NCBI RefSeq assembly: GCF_003992315.1
Contig: NZ_RQVE01000007.1
Span: forward strand, 1 to 64,000
Source: Veillonella sp. 3891
GTDB taxonomy: Bacteria; Bacillota; Negativicutes; Veillonellales; Veillonellaceae
Direction: 5' to 3'
DNA: 64,000 nt
Shown: positions 1-8,004 of the stretch, piece by piece
Position numbering within the stretch: position 1 is the first letter of the stretch
Layout: each line of letters starts with the position of its first letter
Program-made: the position numbers and the translations under genes
Notes under the pieces: model-generated
Databases searched by the model: none
What the model was told of the DNA's origin: nothing
Seen by the model: only the letters and a program-made list of their open reading frames with translations

Positions 1-3
1 ATG

Positions 4-47
4 AAAGTAGTCTCCCCACAAAAAAGAAACATAAGTGGGGCTACTTT
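4..47. repeat. Bulged hairpin at the window edge
   Basis: AAAGTAG and CCCCAC pair with GTGGGG and CTACTTT, giving a 13-bp stem with a three-base bulge. No clear U tract follows on the plus strand, so a terminator role is uncertain. It could end transcription of the minus-strand permease or belong to a gene left of the window. Confidence 0.4.
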
Positions 48-152
48 GTGGTACCTAAAATTAGCTACATCCATTGTATTTCACTTATGTTTCTTAGTAT
101 TTCATTATATTTATATTTTTATATAGCTCTTATATGAAAGAAACTGAACAGA

Positions 153-1544
153 TTAATTGCTGTCCCCAAAATTTGACATAGAGCCTTTTTTCTTAAGTCG
201 ATACGCAATGTACAGAGCGCCAATCCACACTGGAATGATGTAGATGGATGTGCGCATGGAATCCATCGTCAACATAACACCTACTGCCATAGCGATGAAA
301 GCAAAGCAGAAGTAGTTTGTGAACGGATATAAAATGGATTTGAACTTCAATTCATCTAGACGACCTTCACGGGCAAAGCGCTTGCGGAATTTAAGGTGTG
401 TTACTGGAATGATGAACCATGCAATAATCAAGCCTGCGACGATGATTGCCAACAATTGCAAGAATACATCACTAGCACTTGGGAAGATGTATGTTAAGAA
501 TACAACAATCAAGGCTAAGGCTGCACAGAATAAGGTAGCAATTAAAGGTACCCCTGTAGCAGTTAAGTTCTTGAAGATTTTTGGCGCATCACCAGATAAT
601 GCCATGCTGTGCAAAATACGAGAATTACTGTAGAGCAAGCTATTGTATACAGATAAGGCAGCCACAACAACGACGAAGTTTAAGATATGCGCTGCTGCTG
701 GAATGCCGATGTTTGTAAAGATTTGAACAAATGGACTCGCATGGGTACCTAGTTCGTTCCATGGAGATAATGCCATGATCACAGTCATTGTACCTACATA
801 GAAGATCAAGATACGAGCTAATAATTCGTTAATCGCTTTTGGTAATGTTTTTTCAGGATTTTCAGCTTCCCCAGCAGTGATACCAATGAGTTCCACTCCA
901 CCAAAAGAGAACATCACTACAGCGATAGAGGCGATGAAACCATAAGCACCATTCGGGAACAATCCTCCGTGAACCCATAAATTAGAGAAGTTTTGCGGGA
1001 ATGTACCCATATCTCCGAAGAAAATCAGGAAGATACCGAAAGCAATCATAGCGATGATAGCCACCACTTTAATGAGTGATGCAAAGAACTCTACTTCTCC
1101 ATAAGCACGTACATTGATGAGATTAATTACAGTAACCAATGTAATACAAGCGAGGGTGGTAATCCAATGGGGAATGCCTGGTAACCAGAAATCTAAGTAT
1201 ACTGAAATAGCAGCCAGTTCTGCCATGCTGGCAAGCATGTATACGATCCAATAATTCCAACCAGATAAATAGCCTGCAAAAGAAGACCAATATTTACTAG
1301 CAAAATAAGTGAAAGAGCCGGACACAGGTTCACGAACTGACATTTCTCCTAACATACGCATTAAAAAGAAAATAAAGATACCGGTTAATAAATAAGAGAA
1401 AATAACACCTGGTCCTACCAGTTGAATTGTGGGAGCGGATCCGTAGAAGAGGCCTGTCCCCACAGAGGCTCCTAATGCGATCATTTGCATATGACGACTT
1501 TTCAGCCCTCGATGCAATGACGTCTTTGATTCATTGTCTTTCAT
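153..1544 (-). CDS. APC-superfamily amino-acid permease (AAT type)
   Basis: Predicted 463-residue inner-membrane amino-acid:proton symporter of the APC superfamily. The N-terminal signature is visible: a basic stretch HRGLKSRHMQMIALG followed by the GTGLFYGSAP glycine-rich first membrane helix, then about twelve hydrophobic segments. Length fits the AAT/GABA-permease group (450-480). The start is set at 1544, not the upstream ATG at 1565, because GGGAG lies nine bases before the 1544 ATG. The gene stands alone, divergent from the EF-G paralogue across about 280 bp. The substrate cannot be told from sequence; relatives carry proline, GABA, aromatic or branched amino acids. Confidence 0.9.
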   Translation of the reverse strand: MKDNESKTSLHRGLKSRHMQMIALGASVGTGLFYGSAPTIQLVGPGVIFSYLLTGIFIFFLMRMLGEMSVREPVSGSFTYFASKYWSSFAGYLSGWNYWIVYMLASMAELAAISVYLDFWLPGIPHWITTLACITLVTVINLINVRAYGEVEFFASLIKVVAIIAMIAFGIFLIFFGDMGTFPQNFSNLWVHGGLFPNGAYGFIASIAVVMFSFGGVELIGITAGEAENPEKTLPKAINELLARILIFYVGTMTVIMALSPWNELGTHASPFVQIFTNIGIPAAAHILNFVVVVAALSVYNSLLYSNSRILHSMALSGDAPKIFKNLTATGVPLIATLFCAALALIVVFLTYIFPSASDVFLQLLAIIVAGLIIAWFIIPVTHLKFRKRFAREGRLDELKFKSILYPFTNYFCFAFIAMAVGVMLTMDSMRTSIYIIPVWIGALYIAYRLKKKGSMSNFGDSN

Positions 1545-1826
1545 ACTATATAACTCCCTTTCCATGTATACTCTGAAATGACATATATCTATTAGAATAC
1601 CATAAACTATAGAATTTACCTAGTAAAATTTTAGTGTAGTAGAGAAGTAACGGAGTAGGCTTGAACATTTGAGAAAGTATTCGTAACAATAGTTTTTATC
1701 ATATATAGGTCTATACTATGCGTAATTTGCATATATAAATTTCAGTCTATTCAAAGGAGTTTAAAAAAATATGTAGAATTATTTAAAACAATAGACTGTT
1801 TTCGGCTGTAAAGGAGGACGATGTTC

Positions 1827-3896
1827 ATGAAAGAATATACTAGTGATTTGATCAGAAACGTGGCGGTGGTCTCCCATGACGGGGCGGGTAAAACAGCATT
1901 AGTAGAGGCATTGTTATTGTCTTGTGGTGCTGTAGACTTTGTTGGCAAAGGTCAAGATAATAAACATATCATGGACTTTGAGCCAGAAGAAATCAAACGG
2001 AATGTTACGATCCAACTAGGTATGGCTCCTTGTGAATGGAAAGGTCATAAAATTAACTTTATCGACACACCAGGCTACTCCGAGTTCCATGGGGAAGTGC
2101 GGTCTGCTTTGCGTGCGGCAGACGGTATGCTTATGGTATTATCTGCTGGTACAGGCGTAGAAATTGATACTATTCGTGCGTGGGAGTATGGGGTAGAATT
2201 GCAAATGCCTCGTATGGCTTTCATCAATAAAATGGACGTTGAAAAAGCAGATTTTTTTGGTACTTTGGAAAAAATGCGGGAATTATTTGGCAAAGCCATC
2301 ATGCCATTGCAAATTCCAATCGGTGAAGGGCCTACTTTCAAAGGTGTGGTAGACGTGGCAAAACGGACTGCTTATGTCTATGAAAACGGTAAGATGACAG
2401 AAGTGAAAGTGCCAGCGGAACTATCCGATAAAGTAGAAGAAATTCGTGAAATGACTGTGGAAGCAGCTGCAGAAGGTAATGATACATTACTAGAAAAATA
2501 TTTAGACGGACAAGAATTGACCTTGGAAGAAATTCGTCAAGGTTTGCGTGAAGGCATGTTGACGGGCCGTGTATGTCCTGTTATGTGTGGTACAGCGTTG
2601 AGTCGTATTGGTATGGACCAAGTCTTAGACCGTATGATTCGCTATATGCCAGATGCCACGAAAAAAGTGATGACCGCTATCGGTGTGGACTCTAAGGAAG
2701 AGCATATCGTGGTGGCAGATAAACCGTTTACGGGTTTTGTATTTAAAACAATTCTTGACCCATTTGCGGGAAAACAAAGTTTTGTTCGTGTCTTCTCTGG
2801 GGAATTGAAAGTAGGAGATAAACTTTACAATGTGACCCGTGATGTAGAAGAAAAATGGGGAAAAATGGTAACCTTAATTGGTAAGCAACAAGTGCCAGTA
2901 GAGGTTGCAAAAGCTGGGGATATCGTGGTCATTCCTAAATTAGCAGAAACAAAAACAGGAGATACCTTTGGTACAGCGGAATTTAAAGTACAATATGCAC
3001 CAATTCGATTCCCACAACCACTATATCGCGTGGCTATGGTACCTGAGAAAAAAGGGGAAGAGGAAAAATTAGCTAACGCTTTGGCACGTATTTCCGAAGA
3101 GGATCCTACTTGTGAAGTAGTGAAAGATGTAGAAGGTCGTCAAATGCAAGTGCGGTGTATGGGAGATGTGCATTTAGAACATATTTTACAAAAAATGGAA
3201 CGTAAATATGGGGTTCGGGCAAAATTAGAAGAGCCATACATTCCGTATCGTGAAACCATTCGTGGTACAGTGGAAGTAGAAGGTAAACATAAAAAACAAA
3301 GTGGCGGTCATGGTCAATATGGACATGTGAAACTTGGTATTGCTCCGCTATATGAAGGAGAGTTCGAGTTTATCGATAAAATCTTTGGTGGTGCTGTGCC
3401 GCGTCAATACATTCCAGCTGTAGAAAAAGGTGTTCGTGAAACATTGGAAAAAGGGCTTTTGGCAGGATATCCGATGATTGGCATCCAAGTGACGTTATTA
3501 GATGGTTCCTATCATACAGTGGACTCCTCTGAGTTAGCTTTCAAAATGGCAGCAGCTCAAGCATTGAAAAAAGGTGTGCCTGATGCAAAACCGATTTTGT
3601 TAGAGCCAGTGTATAATGTGAATGTCATCGGTCCAGAAGAATTTATGGGCGATATTATGGGAGATTTGAATAGCCGTCGTGGTCGCGTACTCGGCATGGA
3701 CCAAGGCGTGCGTGAAGGGATCACTGTGGTGAAAGCCCAAGTTCCATTGGTAGAAATGTTGGATTATGTAACAGTATTGCGCTCCATGACCCAAGGACAA
3801 GGTGTGTTTAATATGGAATTCAATGGATACGAAGAAGTGCCACATAAACAGGCGGAAACAATCATTGCACAATTTAACGATCACGAAGAGTCGTAA
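1827..3896 (+). CDS. Elongation factor G paralogue (EF-G-like GTPase)
   Basis: A 689-residue translational GTPase with the EF-G layout: GTP-binding domain (1 to about 280), then domains II-V. G1 reads SHDGAGKT where canonical EF-G has AHIDAGKT, the switch I segment reads KRNVTIQL instead of RGITI, G3 is DTPGYSEF and G4 is NKMD. These differences fit the second EF-G-like subfamily found beside housekeeping fusA in many Firmicutes, whose role is unclear, so I do not name it fusA. It is not flanked by rpsL, rpsG or tuf, as fusA would be. The start is 1827: AAGGAGG lies nine bases upstream, while the 1821 ATG is too close to it. A nested palindromic repeat begins just after the stop. Confidence 0.88.
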   Translation: MKEYTSDLIRNVAVVSHDGAGKTALVEALLLSCGAVDFVGKGQDNKHIMDFEPEEIKRNVTIQLGMAPCEWKGHKINFIDTPGYSEFHGEVRSALRAADGMLMVLSAGTGVEIDTIRAWEYGVELQMPRMAFINKMDVEKADFFGTLEKMRELFGKAIMPLQIPIGEGPTFKGVVDVAKRTAYVYENGKMTEVKVPAELSDKVEEIREMTVEAAAEGNDTLLEKYLDGQELTLEEIRQGLREGMLTGRVCPVMCGTALSRIGMDQVLDRMIRYMPDATKKVMTAIGVDSKEEHIVVADKPFTGFVFKTILDPFAGKQSFVRVFSGELKVGDKLYNVTRDVEEKWGKMVTLIGKQQVPVEVAKAGDIVVIPKLAETKTGDTFGTAEFKVQYAPIRFPQPLYRVAMVPEKKGEEEKLANALARISEEDPTCEVVKDVEGRQMQVRCMGDVHLEHILQKMERKYGVRAKLEEPYIPYRETIRGTVEVEGKHKKQSGGHGQYGHVKLGIAPLYEGEFEFIDKIFGGAVPRQYIPAVEKGVRETLEKGLLAGYPMIGIQVTLLDGSYHTVDSSELAFKMAAAQALKKGVPDAKPILLEPVYNVNVIGPEEFMGDIMGDLNSRRGRVLGMDQGVREGITVVKAQVPLVEMLDYVTVLRSMTQGQGVFNMEFNGYEEVPHKQAETIIAQFNDHEES

Positions 3897-3898
3897 CT

Positions 3899-4195
3899 TG
3901 TGATGTTATGTAGCCTGTGGCGTTCTTAACTAAATAGTGAAAGGGAAGAGCACGGTATACCCCGATTGATGACAGTCACGTTCGATTTAGTTGTATATAG
4001 ATAAAATGAAGAGCACGACACATTCCTTCACAAACGGTATTTCATAATGTTTGTTCAGGAACATGTCGTGCTCTTCTAGGGTATATAGAATTATGATACA
4101 TACGAACGTGACATAGGCTTAATTTTTTTTGGGACACCGTGCTCTTCTTGCGTTTTTATAATTTAGTCAGTAAAGAAACGTCACAAGGCTACTAC
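3899..4195. repeat. Family A intergenic repeat, copy 1, with nested palindromes
   Basis: Four concentric inverted repeats are visible: 3911-3922 with 4179-4191, 3945-3963 with 4131-4147 (GAAGAGCACGGT against ACCGTGCTCTTC), 3975-3984 with 4103-4112 (GTCACGTTCG against CGAACGTGAC), and 4008-4026 with 4058-4076 (GAAGAGCACGACA against its complement). The innermost unit has the core found in the copies near 37.8 and 38.6 kb (CAAACGGTATTTCATAATG). It looks like one repeat inserted inside another. The element starts a few bases after the EF-G paralogue stop codon. Confidence 0.8.
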
Positions 4196-4345
4196 GCATC
4201 ATTGCGCTCCTCAGGGGTAGGGAAGAGCACGGCACACTCCTCCACAAACTGATCCTACAGTAGGTTTGCTCCGGAGTATGCCACGCTTGTCTGCGTTGAT
4301 GTAATGACATAAAGAAAAGGACGTCACCAACATTCTACGCATCAT
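4196..4345. repeat. Family A intergenic repeat, degenerate copy 2
   Basis: GGGAAGAGCACGGCACACTCC, a CACAAAC...GTTTGC core and CCGGAGTATGCC follow copy 1 directly, ending in a second TCTACGCATCATTGCGTTCCTC block like the end of copy 1 (4191-4213). The arms are partly decayed, so this is probably an older tandem copy. Confidence 0.6.
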
Positions 4346-4377
4346 TGCGTTCCTCAAAGAAGTTTATTTGAGAAATA

Positions 4378-4407
4378 TTAACAATACGAGTAGTTTTATA
4401 GTATAAT
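4378..4407 (+). promoter_or_regulatory. Sigma-70-type promoter of the small toxin-like gene
   Basis: TTAACA at 4378-4383 and a perfect TATAAT at 4402-4407 with an 18-bp spacer. It gives a short leader before the 25-residue ORF at 4474. Confidence 0.6.
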
Positions 4408-4424
4408 ACTAATTGAAGAGTCAT

Positions 4425-4454
4425 CGACGTGTTGTTGGGCTCATCTCTTCCTTG
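4425..4454 (+). repeat. Direct repeat a of the par-like locus
   Basis: GTTGTTGGGCTCATCTCTTC, near the 5' end of the toxin transcript, resembles 4645-4674 in the same orientation. Because the second copy is transcribed from the other strand, the two RNAs would be complementary here, as with DRa/DRb of par loci. Confidence 0.5.
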
Positions 4455-4473
4455 TATGGGAGGGGGTGGTACT

Positions 4474-4551
4474 ATGAAAAAATTTAGAAAAATCTATAGA
4501 TTGATTTTAATTCTAAAGTTAATAGTACAACTCATTGATTTGTTCAAATAA
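4474..4551 (+). CDS. Fst-like type I toxin peptide (25 aa)
   Basis: A 25-residue peptide, MKKFRKIYRLILILKL plus VQLIDLFK: a basic N-terminus, then a hydrophobic amphipathic helix long enough to cross a membrane. GGAGGGGGTGG lies upstream of the ATG. It is led by a consensus promoter (4378-4407), followed by an inverted repeat (4563-4608), and faces a convergent minus-strand promoter (4680-4708). Direct repeats lie at the two transcripts' 5' ends. This layout matches the Fst/par type I toxin-antitoxin family of Firmicutes, whose toxins are 25-35-residue membrane peptides. The sequence itself is not an obvious Fst match, so the assignment rests on architecture. A chance ORF is the alternative. 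Confidence 0.55.
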   Translation: MKKFRKIYRLILILKLIVQLIDLFK

Positions 4552-4562
4552 TTAATGAGAAA

Positions 4563-4608
4563 GCCTAACGTAAAACGTAAGTATTGGCAGTACTTACACA
4601 CGTTAGGC
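4563..4608. terminator. Shared bidirectional hairpin of the par-like locus
   Basis: GCCTAACG (4563-4570) pairs with CGTTAGGC (4601-4608), with a second inner stem GTAAGTA/TACTTAC. Flanks are A/T rich but lack a strong U tract. In par loci a hairpin here ends both convergent RNAs. A second hairpin at 4634-4662 followed by TTCTTTTCTT may also stop the toxin RNA. Confidence 0.5.
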
Positions 4609-4673
4609 CATCAAATTTGCTAATTTCGAGATGAGCCTAACGCCTCGAACACGTTGGTGGCTCTTCTTTTCTT
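4563..4673 (-). ncRNA. Putative antitoxin RNA, convergent to the 25-aa toxin gene
   Basis: Inferred from a minus-strand promoter at 4680-4708 that would start an RNA near 4672 and run through direct repeat b to the shared hairpin at 4563-4608. The RNA would be about 110 nt and complementary to the toxin mRNA at its 3' end and, through the direct repeats, near the toxin ribosome-binding site. Confidence 0.4.
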
Positions 4674-4674
4674 G
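4645..4674 (-). repeat. Direct repeat b of the par-like locus
   Basis: CGTTGGTGGCTCTTCTTTTC on the plus strand matches direct repeat a (4425-4454) with few differences. It lies at the 5' end of the predicted minus-strand RNA. Confidence 0.5.
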
Positions 4675-4679
4675 CTTTT

Positions 4680-4708
4680 AGTATAGCATAGTTTATTAAA
4701 TAATTAAA
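4680..4708 (-). promoter_or_regulatory. Minus-strand promoter facing the toxin-like gene
   Basis: Read on the minus strand: TTTAAT (4708-4703), 17-bp spacer, TATACT (4685-4680). It points at the toxin-like gene, as required for an antisense antitoxin RNA. Confidence 0.45.
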
Positions 4709-4744
4709 GCATAGTTTCTTGAGGGATATGCAATAAATCAATTT

Positions 4745-4865
4745 TAATTCCCTCGGATTCGAGATAATTAAAAATGAAGGCATGAGTCAGGCTGAGTGAT
4801 TGGAAAAATTAAATTACTATTGAACAGATGAAGATATTATATGACAGTGAATTAATTAAAATAGA
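4745..4865 (+). pseudogene. Possible degenerate coding remnant
   Basis: Between the par-like locus and the yhcH promoter the plus strand reads like a decayed protein. One frame gives NEGMSQAE, stop, LEKLNYY, stop, TDEDII, and a shift of frame then gives YDSELIKIDNDT. Protein-like composition with stops at regular places suggests a dead gene, but this is reading by eye and no family is recognised. Confidence 0.25.
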
Positions 4866-4909
4866 TAATGATACAGTCTAATATATCCATGTTATCCTCA
4901 AAATTGTGT

Positions 4910-4938
4910 TTGACCTTATATGGCTATGCTAGTATAGT
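4910..4938 (+). promoter_or_regulatory. Promoter of the YhcH-family gene
   Basis: TTGACC at 4910-4915 and TATAGT at 4933-4938 with a 17-bp spacer. Transcription would begin near 4945, downstream of the far-upstream in-frame ATG at 4868, which supports the start at 5018. Confidence 0.7.
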
Positions 4939-5017
4939 AACAGTAGATAGATACGATTCATGTGAGGGTGCTATGAGGATGCACGGTTCGCAGGATATAA
5001 TAATAAAGGAGTACCCC

Positions 5018-5491
5018 ATGATTTATCAAAATATTGCTATAGATTATAAACAATTTCACTATCCGCAGGCGGTGGAACGGGCTCTTGAGTTTTTGAAAGC
5101 TCATGATTTCACGACCTTTGCAGGTGGTCGATATCCCATTGAAGGTGATTTGATGTATGCCAATGTGGATATTGTGAATACACGGATCTATGAGGAGACG
5201 AAGATTGAAGGGCATAAGGATTACATGGATGTGCAATTTTTGGCGGCAGGGGAAGAGCAAATGGAGATTCTTATTCGTCAAACTTTGCCTGATGTGGTCG
5301 AGGCTTATGATGACAAGGATTGTTACTTTTATGATCCTACGCAAGGTGGTACTGTCACAATCGATGTGCGCCCTGGGGATTATTGTATTTTTTATCCTGG
5401 TGAGTTACATCGCACTTTGATTGCCCCTCATGAGGTACAACAGATTCGCAAGGTTGTTGTGAAAATCCATAAGAGTTTATTAAGTAAGTAA
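5018..5491 (+). CDS. YhcH/YjgK/YiaL family protein (NanQ-like)
   Basis: A 157-residue cupin-like protein of the YhcH/YjgK/YiaL family. E. coli members act as N-acetylneuraminate anomerases in sialic-acid use, and others are annotated as beta-galactosidase subunit beta. Family features seen: FTTFAGGRYPIEGD near the N-terminus, the metal-site segment EGHKDYMDVQF, and PGDYCIFYPGELHR near the end. Length fits (about 150). The start at 5018 has AAAGGAG seven bases upstream, and a longer frame from 4868 would begin before the promoter. No nan or lac genes are nearby, so the substrate is not known. It is a single-gene unit. Confidence 0.85.
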   Translation: MIYQNIAIDYKQFHYPQAVERALEFLKAHDFTTFAGGRYPIEGDLMYANVDIVNTRIYEETKIEGHKDYMDVQFLAAGEEQMEILIRQTLPDVVEAYDDKDCYFYDPTQGGTVTIDVRPGDYCIFYPGELHRTLIAPHEVQQIRKVVVKIHKSLLSK

Positions 5492-5533
5492 ACATAAGCT
5501 TGGATAGTTTATGTTTGTACCATATAATTCTTT

Positions 5534-5575
5534 ACAGACACAGACACAGACACAGACACAGACACAGACACAGAC
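5534..5575. repeat. Hexanucleotide tandem repeat, seven ACAGAC units
   Basis: Seven exact ACAGAC units (42 bp) followed by a partial unit, in the gap between the YhcH gene and the DMT transporter and about 100 bp before the transporter start. Tracts like this gain and lose units by slipped-strand mispairing. Confidence 0.95.
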
Positions 5576-5674
5576 ACGGATAGAAGTGCTGGAGAAAGTT
5601 TAGGATTAGATCGTATAGTTACAGTTGACATAATGATTGTAAGGTGAATTTCACTAATGACTAAGGGAGGAATT

Positions 5675-6580
5675 ATGAACGCATATGTCATGAAAGGCAT
5701 GTTGCTCATTGCATTAGGTGCTGTTTTGTGGGGCTTTTCGGGGATGTGCTCACAATTTGTGCAACAACAGCGCATGATGTCTGCAGAATGGGTGGTGGCT
5801 ATGCGATTGACTATTGCCGGTGTCATTACGATAGCAGCCGCCTTTTACCAAGGAAGAGCCTCTATTTTTAAGGTCTTTTCTGACTGGAAAGATACATTAC
5901 GGTTGGTGATATTTGGGGTCCTTGGTATGTGGATGTGCCAATATACTTACTTTAAAGCCATCGCCTATGCAGGGGCAGGGATTGCGACGGTCTTGCAATA
6001 CGTAGGGCCAGCGCTCATCATTTTGTATATCTCGATCACACGGTTGCAGTTACCACGAGTGGCGGAGGTATGTAGTGTTGTATTGGCTACGTTAGGTACA
6101 GGCATCATCGCACTACAAGGCGTGTGGGATATTTCTGCCTTAGATGATACCCTTTTATTGTGGGGTATGTTGTCAGCGGTGGCAGTTGGTATATATACAT
6201 TGCAGCCAGTGCCTTTATTGAAAAAGTATGGTACAGCTCCTATCGTGGGCTTTGGGATGCTCATTGGTGGAGCTTTTGCATGGATTGCTACACAACCAAG
6301 TTCTGAAGGGATTGTATGGGATCTATGGGCGCACGGTGGGTTCTGGAGTATTATCATCTTCGGTACAGTAGTGTCCTTTAATGCGTACCTAGAAGGGGTG
6401 CGACGTGTGGGGGCTGTAACGGGGTCTATACTTTCATCCATAGAACCTATCTCGGCAGCGGTGTTGGCGTGGTTGCTATTGGGCAATGAGTTTTCTCAGT
6501 GGGATATGATCGGCATGACTCTTATCATTGTTACAATATTTATCTTGGCATGGGATAAAGGCCGTGCTACAAGCGCATAG
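5675..6580 (+). CDS. EamA/DMT-family transporter
   Basis: A 301-residue inner-membrane protein with about ten hydrophobic helices in two EamA halves, typical of drug/metabolite transporters (RhaT/YdcZ-like). The N-terminal helix LIALGAVLWGFSGMCSQF and the second-half signature GSILSSIEPISAAVLAWLLLGN are characteristic. The substrate is unknown; relatives export amino acids or metabolites. The start 5675 follows AAGGGAGG by four bases. An in-frame ATG at 5657 preceded by AAGGTGA is the alternative and would add six residues. The ACAGAC tract upstream may vary its expression. Monocistronic. Confidence 0.88.
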   Translation: MNAYVMKGMLLIALGAVLWGFSGMCSQFVQQQRMMSAEWVVAMRLTIAGVITIAAAFYQGRASIFKVFSDWKDTLRLVIFGVLGMWMCQYTYFKAIAYAGAGIATVLQYVGPALIILYISITRLQLPRVAEVCSVVLATLGTGIIALQGVWDISALDDTLLLWGMLSAVAVGIYTLQPVPLLKKYGTAPIVGFGMLIGGAFAWIATQPSSEGIVWDLWAHGGFWSIIIFGTVVSFNAYLEGVRRVGAVTGSILSSIEPISAAVLAWLLLGNEFSQWDMIGMTLIIVTIFILAWDKGRATSA

Positions 6581-6876
6581 AATAGATGGAATATAAAAAG
6601 AAAGGCACGAGATTCTTTTTCTTGTGTGATTCAGTTGGTAAGGACAATTATAGAGGTTAATATTGTTGTAAATATGATCGCATAAAGTGATATTTCGGCA
6701 TAATTAAAAGTTGACCGAATTTATAATTCGTGGTAGAACTAATAAATACAGAATGAAGGGTACAGATGCTTGTAAAAGTAGCTGTACCTTATTAGTAAGT
6801 GTGGATGTTAAGAGCATCTTAGGACCTGTATAGGGTAGATAGATACATTTCTCGAGGTTACGTGTAGGAGGAATAG
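6581..6876. other. Intergenic gap, no gene seen
   Basis: A/T-rich sequence between the DMT transporter and tyrA. I see no convincing ORF and no strong terminator after the transporter. The tyrA ribosome-binding site lies at its right end. Confidence 0.5.
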
Positions 6877-7758
6877 ATGGCACGAACGGTTGGCATGATT
6901 GGATTAGGATTGCTAGGGGCGTCCTTGGCAAAAGCATTGCGAGCATATACAACATACGATGTCATTGGCTATGCCCGACGTCAGGAAATTTGTGATATAG
7001 CGTTGGCTGATGGCTGTGTATCGCAGGCTTTCACAGAGGTGAAACCAGTGATCGAGGGCGCAGATATTGTTGTATTTGCGTTGCCACCGCAGACGAATAG
7101 CGAACTTTTTGTGAAAGTAGCTCATCATTTCCGAACAGGACAAGTGGTGACGGATGTGTCCAGTGCAAAAGATGAATTTGCTAATACTGTGTATGCGCAT
7201 ATTCCTGAAGGTGTGCACTTCGTATCTGTACATCCTATGGCGGGTTCTGAAAAAGGCGGTTATGAAGAATCTCATAAAGACTTATTTCAAAAAATGGGAT
7301 GGATTGTCCTAGAAGATGAGAAGCAGCCAGCCTACGATGCCACAGTGGCACAGGAACTAGCTGACATGGGCCGTGCTGTGGGATCCCGTATTGAATACGT
7401 GGATATGAAACGCCACGATGGGTGCTTGGCCATGGTGAGCCATATGCCACATATGCTGGCATCCGTCATGATTACTGCTGTAGGTGGCGATGAACTAGGA
7501 GATAAACGCATGAGCTTGTCTGCCGGAGGTTTACGAGATAGCACCCGTACTGCCAGTGGTTTGCCGAGCATGTGGCAGGAGATTATCTATGGTAATCGCC
7601 ATAATGTGTTAGAGGCTATTCATAAGGTGGAGCAGGAACTAGAAACGGTGAAAGCTTTACTTCAAGCCGATGACAATGGTGATGGATTGGGGCAGTATTT
7701 AACACGAGGGAAAGAAATTCGTGATCGACTACCAAGCTTGACCATAGATAAAAAATAA
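6877..7758 (+). CDS. tyrA: Prephenate dehydrogenase
   Basis: A 293-residue cytosolic NAD(P)-dependent enzyme that oxidatively decarboxylates prephenate to 4-hydroxyphenylpyruvate on the tyrosine pathway. The dinucleotide-binding loop GLGLLGASL is at the N-terminus, followed by the family blocks VTDVSSAK, HPMAGSEKGG and the substrate-site SHMPHMLA. There is no chorismate mutase domain and no C-terminal ACT domain, so it is the short form. GTAGGAGG lies seven bases before the ATG. Other aromatic-pathway genes are not adjacent. Confidence 0.92.
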   Translation: MARTVGMIGLGLLGASLAKALRAYTTYDVIGYARRQEICDIALADGCVSQAFTEVKPVIEGADIVVFALPPQTNSELFVKVAHHFRTGQVVTDVSSAKDEFANTVYAHIPEGVHFVSVHPMAGSEKGGYEESHKDLFQKMGWIVLEDEKQPAYDATVAQELADMGRAVGSRIEYVDMKRHDGCLAMVSHMPHMLASVMITAVGGDELGDKRMSLSAGGLRDSTRTASGLPSMWQEIIYGNRHNVLEAIHKVEQELETVKALLQADDNGDGLGQYLTRGKEIRDRLPSLTIDKK

Positions 7759-8004
7759 TAGATTTGAAAGATAGCTTTGTCCCTATACTGTATGTACAGT
7801 AGGGAAATATGATATGTAACTATATGTATATAATAATAGGTGAGGCTTTCAACATAGGATATAGGCAGAGCCTGTGATATAATAACAATAGATATTTGAA
7901 AGAAATAGGCATGGTATATCCATGGGAGAGCTTTCAACACTGTATTACAAATATGGAATAGTAAGTAGTAGATATAAAAGGCAAGGATAGAAAGGGGCGA
8001 TAGT

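Noticed and set aside
4868-5017. Extended N-terminus of the YhcH-family protein from an ATG at 4868.
   Set aside because: The extension is not family-like, precedes the promoter at 4910-4938 and lacks a ribosome site; AAAGGAG supports 5018.
5509-5826. Minus-strand ORF with a (SerVal)n tract.
   Set aside because: The tract is just the ACAGAC repeat read backwards; the frame overlaps the real DMT transporter and has no ribosome site.
7759-8004. GCTTTCAACA occurs twice (about 7852 and 7931) in a short gap.
   Set aside because: Too short and too poorly flanked to call a repeat element or operator.
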